A stretch of 7,632 nt of DNA from Cryomorphaceae bacterium. GTDB lineage: Bacteria; Bacteroidota; Bacteroidia; Flavobacteriales; Crocinitomicaceae. Under the pieces are notes generated by a model that saw nothing but the letters and a program-made list of their open reading frames with translations, did no database searches and was not told the origin of the DNA. This document shows, piece after piece, positions 6,901-7,632 of the stretch (position 1 is the first letter of the stretch; each line of letters opens with the position of its first letter). A program made the position numbers and the translations under genes. The stretch spans positions 6,424-14,055 of the forward strand of contig NYTQ01000004.1 of NCBI GenBank assembly GCA_002683585.1. Direction: 5' to 3'.

Positions 6901-7632
6901 TATAGCTTTAAGTGGGTCAATCGGCGGTACTGCAAGCACAGCAACTTGGACAACAAGTGGTTCAGGTACATTCAATAATGATGTATCCTTAGGGGCGGTA
7001 TATACTCCTAGCCCAGGAGATTTATCTTTAGGGTCAGTTGCTCTTACCCTTACAACAGATGATCCTGCAGGAGCATGTGTTGCAGAACAAAGCACAATGA
7101 ATTTGACAATCAATGAAGGTGCATCTGTTTCGGTTACGACTCCTTTAACAGAATGTATTGGGGATGAATTTACATTGAACGCCGTAATTGATGGCGCGGC
7201 ATCTACTTTAACTTGGTCAAATGGTACAGGTACTTTCTTGCCGAATGCCTCTTCACCTACAGCGACTTATGTGCCTTCAGCAGCAGAAAATACTTCAGGA
7301 ATAATGGCTCTAGACGTCACTACAGACGATCCTGACGGTCCTGGTCCATGTCTTGCTGCGACGGAAGTAGTTATTCTTCAAATTGATGGAGAAGCTACTG
7401 TTTCTGCTGGTCCAGACGATGTAGTTTGTTCTAATACGTCTTATGGGTTGAGTGGTTCTATTGGTGGTTTGGCATCTTCAGCGATCTGGACCTCAAGTGG
7501 TACAGGTACTTTTGATAATATTAACAATGTAACCTCAGATTATACGCCAAGTGTAGGAGATATGACTGCCGGCGTAGTTGTACTTTCTTTAACAACAGAT
7601 AATCCGGCAGGGGTATGTCCAGCTGTTGTAAG
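884..7632 (+). CDS. Giant PKD/Ig-like repeat surface protein, probable type IX secretion cargo (partial, 3' end outside window)
   Basis: One unbroken frame of 2249 codons runs from ATG 884 to the window edge. An in-frame TAA at 860-862 rules out any earlier start. A signal peptide (residues 1-20) sends it through Sec. Residues ~24-1170 are diverse β-sandwich domains. Clear PKD signatures are WDFGDGSP (556-563) with HTF…GSFTVT, WDWESDG (from 858), YQWYFGNGE (from 1035) and LLFGDGS (from 1119). An Ig-like domain of the kind found near type IX sorting domains lies at ~280-347 (VDDAVLCAGQ…). A PKD-like domain follows at ~1176-1271, then eleven tandem ~90-residue units from 1272. Such proteins in Bacteroidota are usually adhesins or gliding/matrix proteins exported by the type IX system. 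The C-terminal sorting domain would settle this but is not in the window. The visible protein has only three Lys and nine Arg (all AGR codons); none lies beyond residue 1267. No enzymatic domain is seen. Confidence 0.95.
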   Translation, partial: MFKFSLIVLLFSLGTASVIGQNSDFSANTNSQCPGNLFTLTADDNSMSTYLWTITEQGGGSLNYNVNPVAFVLNNAAIYDVTLTVTDGGGSSFTTEVGFLEVFANPIVDYTVTAAPYCAPATVDFTSISSPGSGTIINYQAFTDGTPYTTADFQHTYSSTGSYPVNISIENSNGCVASADLPNIVVSDFPSLTSPLNPNTICSGTNFNYTPTSSIPGSTFSWVRLPNPDVIEVATNGVGNISETLTTVSTANETVTYEVTTTSPGGCQSTQNVILTIQALPIVTVDDAVLCAGQTTNLTATPSQTGGTYSWIPTGSTQTISVNSPGTYTVSYSIGSCASASVDAIVTEIASPSITGITLTENSGLAADDGIMCKGSDIVTLTATASTATGTFTWTPGGTGNSIDVSPNSTTVYVVEYEDNGCVSDPFSQTITVFSAPSNAYSSTITNSCSSPITTEYSSASSGSITWSFPGGTPATGAGAGPILVDYNSSGIYDIQMTNVSAQGCETVTDFPAAIVIGNGFPPTSSFTTTTPIQQCLDGNSFCFDYTGNGADTVEWDFGDGSPLELHDQNDIVCHTFASLGSFTVTMVPYTTVGSVLGCSGFPSTFTYDVLGPISAFSVSPLDCENQLTRTFTSTSTGISGTTQYTWDLVNPNSQITGVTSTTHNFSSYSPSYTIPFVITLTVEDPATGCPASVSTQNVLAFPNDQASFETYTDFGQTSQTSEVCLGDELVFFNTTPLPQNTNPSTNSQDTQWDWTTANGTTWFTSSEFRGSPEDLLYSEQSLSTSGNIPWQPGVYTVAMRNRANNNGTYCYDTVYNDITVHGIIGGFTVPDTVCVGEVFNVDDNSSAPLTSIISRDWDWESDGTIDLSGNIQNTTHSFSSPGVYTISMTAEDAFGCPRTFTQTIVVREILASFSVNRDFICDDEEVTITNNNSISFGTPSYNWTASTSVSPAIPGTSSASNPGTFLFDETGIGSISLTITDNLGCTDDTTMQIDVFDVFAAASGTPNSSSCFNPPSVVTFTNLSGNNVDPSSYQWYFGNGETSTESNPSTIYSLPGAFEVSLVVSSLTGGCSDSAVVETIDIGGPFGSISVSNTVLEGCSCYEAQIDITTSDVEDATLLFGDGSFENLTVNTTEIITHQYCNSGTTSQNLTPILFISSGTCNGNIPAAQTITIHPIPDVVNPGDFEYCEGESTTPINLTGSVPSTVFGWTNDNTSIGLGASGAGNIASFTAATPGGPDNIGNITITPIINATGCSGTPETFSITIKNTTLVDAGGPTDVICAGTDVTLNGSFGGGASSAQWSGGTGLFTDIDILNPVYTPSLDDINAGSVTLTLTTDDPIGACPANSSDIVVTINPGVVVDAGPDAAICSDDVFTTQGSIGGSATSGEWNTSGTGLFVNSTDLVTDYVPSASDISAGSVVLTLSTDDPGGPCSQSSSSMTLSFSNAATLSVPASLESCIGASVSLSASIGGSAAGVTWTSAGGGSFAPNVNDLTPEYTPTNGENSVNQSIVTATVADPDGSGPCLSLAEDISINLLDTVEISAGIDAVICSNDVFVTQGSIGGSASSASWTTNGTGSFDDITDLNTTYTPSGADLLAGQVVLTLTSDNPIGPCNESSNTMTLSFSDAATLTVPANLESCIGTSVSLTASIGGSALGIIWSSTAGGSFAPNVNDLSPIYTPTNAENAVNEAIVTASVADPDGTGPCLSLAENIVINLIDSVEVSAGLDAILCSNDSYTLSGSIGGSASSALWTSNGTGLFDDNTNLNAIYTPSADDLLAGFVLLTLTSDNPDGPCESSFDVMELSFSTAATVTIDGTSTGTCDNSAVPVSATIGGSASSITWTGGTGTYNPNVFSLNISYAPSAAEIAAGSLVLTATTDDPDGAGPCLAVSDDVTINIATDVVVDAGEDQEACSDEPIVLNGSFGGAASSAQWSGGLGTFFPNNGQLNAQYTPTATEIANGSVTLTLTTDDPIGPCTDASDQITYTFTFPAIVSAGTDDVVCSNSAIALSGSIGGTASTATWTTSGSGTFNNDVSLGAVYTPSPGDLSLGSVALTLTTDDPAGACVAEQSTMNLTINEGASVSVTTPLTECIGDEFTLNAVIDGAASTLTWSNGTGTFLPNASSPTATYVPSAAENTSGIMALDVTTDDPDGPGPCLAATEVVILQIDGEATVSAGPDDVVCSNTSYGLSGSIGGLASSAIWTSSGTGTFDNINNVTSDYTPSVGDMTAGVVVLSLTTDNPAGVCPAVV
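953..4408 (+). other. N-terminal block of diverse PKD and Ig-like domains
   Basis: Residues ~24-1175 form roughly a dozen β-sandwich domains that differ strongly from each other. Examples are TYLWTITEQ…YDVTLTVTDGG (first domain), INYQAFTDGT…HTYSSTGSYPVNISIENSNGC, NTICSGTNFNYTP…TSPGGC, FTWTPGGTG…VYVVEYEDNGC, WDFGDGSP…GSFTVT, and WDWESDG…GVYTISMTAEDAFGC. Many domains end in an NGC/FGC/TGC-type motif, the usual last-strand pattern in these proteins. No DNA repeats are visible here, so these domains are old or were shuffled in, unlike the homogeneous array downstream. Domain borders are approximate. Confidence 0.75.
4409..4696 (+). other. PKD-like domain bridging to the repeat array
   Basis: Residues ~1176-1271 begin PIPDVVNPGDFEYCEGE. 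They contain FGWTNDN…IGLGASGAGNI and end TPIINATGCSGTPETFSITI. This layout (C-x-G near the start, WTNxxxxIGL, GxGNI, TGCxGTPxxFxITI) is a recurrent PKD-like domain of Bacteroidota surface proteins. It is the only copy seen here and carries the last Lys (1267) before the basic-residue-free array. The last His (1175) lies just before it. Confidence 0.65.
4697..4963 (+). repeat. Array unit 1, type A0 (89 residues)
   Basis: This unit starts VDAGGPTDVIC, has LNGSFGG and SAQWSGG, and ends DPIGAC. The LNGSFGG and AQWSGG motifs are shared only with unit 8 (6593-6859), which sets these two apart from the other A units. It is followed by another A unit rather than a B unit. Confidence 0.85.
4964..5506 (+). 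repeat. AB dimer 1 (units 2+3, 543 bp)
   Basis: Unit 2 (A, 89 residues) begins VDAGPDAAIC and ends MTLSFSNAAT. Unit 3 (B, 92 residues) begins LSVPASLESC and carries ADPDGSGPC. The LSFS-x-AAT tail before a B unit recurs at the same place in dimers 2 and 3. Confidence 0.85.
5507..6049 (+). repeat. AB dimer 2 (units 4+5, 543 bp)
   Basis: Unit 4 (A) begins ISAGIDAVIC and ends MTLSFSDAAT. Unit 5 (B) begins LTVPANLESC and carries ADPDGTGPC. DNA identity with dimer 1 is high: a 24-base stretch at 5332-5355 recurs exactly at 5875-5898, at an offset of 543. Confidence 0.85.
6050..6592 (+). repeat. AB dimer 3 (units 6+7, 543 bp)
   Basis: Unit 6 (A) begins VSAGLDAILC and ends MELSFSTAAT. Unit 7 (B) begins VTIDGTSTGTC, with one more residue before the Cys, and carries DDPDGAGPC. 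Unit 7 is the most divergent B unit of the first three dimers, so homogenisation seems strongest between dimers 1 and 2. Confidence 0.82.
6593..6859 (+). repeat. Array unit 8, type A0 (89 residues)
   Basis: This unit begins VDAGEDQEAC, has LNGSFGG and SAQWSGG like unit 1, and carries DDPIGPC. It lies 1896 bp after unit 1 and, like it, is followed by an A unit. It appears to mark the start of a second large block. Confidence 0.82.
6860..7399 (+). repeat. AB dimer 4 (units 9+10, 540 bp)
   Basis: Unit 9 (A, 89 residues) begins VSAGTDDVVC. Unit 10 (B, 91 residues) begins VSVTTPLTEC and carries DDPDGPGPC. The linker is LTINEGAS rather than LSFS-x-AAT, so this dimer belongs to a different branch from dimers 1-3. 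Confidence 0.8.
7400..7632 (+). repeat. Array unit 11, type A, cut by window end
   Basis: This unit begins VSAGPDDVVC and reaches DNPAGVC before the edge. It is closest to unit 9: 18 bases at 6878-6895 recur exactly at 7418-7435, at an offset of 540. By the dimer pattern the next unit should be type B. Confidence 0.8.

Larger units (their letters stand above)
4697..7632 (+). repeat. Tandem array of ~90-residue two-Cys units (10 full, 1 partial)
   Basis: Units start at 4697, 4964, 5231, 5507, 5774, 6050, 6317, 6593, 6860, 7127 and 7400. The spacings are 267, 267, 276, 267, 276, 267, 276, 267, 267 and 273 nt. Every unit has a Cys near position 10, a G[ST][IF]GG-type motif (DGAA in unit 10), a single Trp, Y[TVA]P[ST], a (D/N)P…G-x-C motif carrying the second Cys, and no other Cys. 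The two Cys are well placed for one disulfide per domain. Type A units read [VI][DS]AG…C at the start and (D/N)P-x-G-x-C near the end. Type B units lack the AG start and carry DPDG-x-GPC. Similar AGPD…C…GS-GG…YTPS…LTLTT-DP-GPC repeats are known from other large Bacteroidota surface proteins. The last visible unit continues past the window. Confidence 0.93.

Noticed and set aside
6835..7113. 92-codon open frame on the minus strand
   Set aside because: It is antisense to unit 9 and resembles the antisense of the other units, which is what a shadow of the repeat should look like.
4697..7632. CRISPR array or non-coding satellite, given the regular spacing
   Set aside because: The period (267-276 nt) is far too long for CRISPR, spacings are all multiples of three, and substitutions preserve one reading frame, so this is a coding domain repeat.
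4697..7632. SprB-type repeats of gliding adhesins
   Set aside because: The units lack the C-x-G…DG…GG-xPY-x-Y-x-W pattern of SprB repeats; the AGPD…YTPS…DP-GPC layout is a different family, even if the biological role may be similar.

Overview
This window looks like AT-rich chromosomal DNA from a member of the Bacteroidota, probably of the Flavobacteriia type. The grounds are a very large secreted protein made of PKD-like and Ig-like domains, its composition, and promoter-like TAnnTTTG boxes. There are two divergent protein genes, both cut by the window edges, separated by about 200 bases. I see no RNA genes, insertion sequences or CRISPR.

Positions 1-671, minus strand: the first ~223 residues of a superfamily 1 helicase/ATPase of the type with a DUF4011-like N-terminal region. 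The window ends exactly at the first residues of the Walker A loop (…LIQGP). The reading frame has no ATG. The nearest in-frame ATG (702-704) is separated from the coding part by a TAA at 693-695, so the start is non-ATG or the 5' end is damaged.

Positions 672-883: the divergent intergenic region. It holds a perfect 8-bp inverted repeat with a 5-base loop (793-813), a perfect tandem 9-mer (810-827), and TAnnTTTG matches at 779-786 and 860-867 (plus) and 688-695 (minus).

Positions 884-7632, plus strand: one uninterrupted frame of 2249 codons that runs off the window. It starts with a signal peptide. About 1150 residues of diverse PKD and Ig-like domains follow, then a PKD-like domain at about 1176-1271, then a tandem array from residue 1272 to the edge. 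The array is the most striking part. Ten full units and one partial unit, each with two Cys, one Trp and one Y[TVA]P[ST] motif, fall into two length classes: type A is always 89 residues, type B is 91-92. They are ordered A0-(AB)-(AB)-(AB)-A0-(AB)-A…, giving a 543-bp higher-order repeat and hinting at a still larger period of 1896 bp. The last 982 residues visible contain no Lys, Arg or His at all.

The large protein is most simply a type IX-secreted, cell-surface or matrix adhesin. The C-terminal sorting domain that would prove this lies outside the window. There is no evidence that the helicase and the surface protein work together; they are divergent neighbours.
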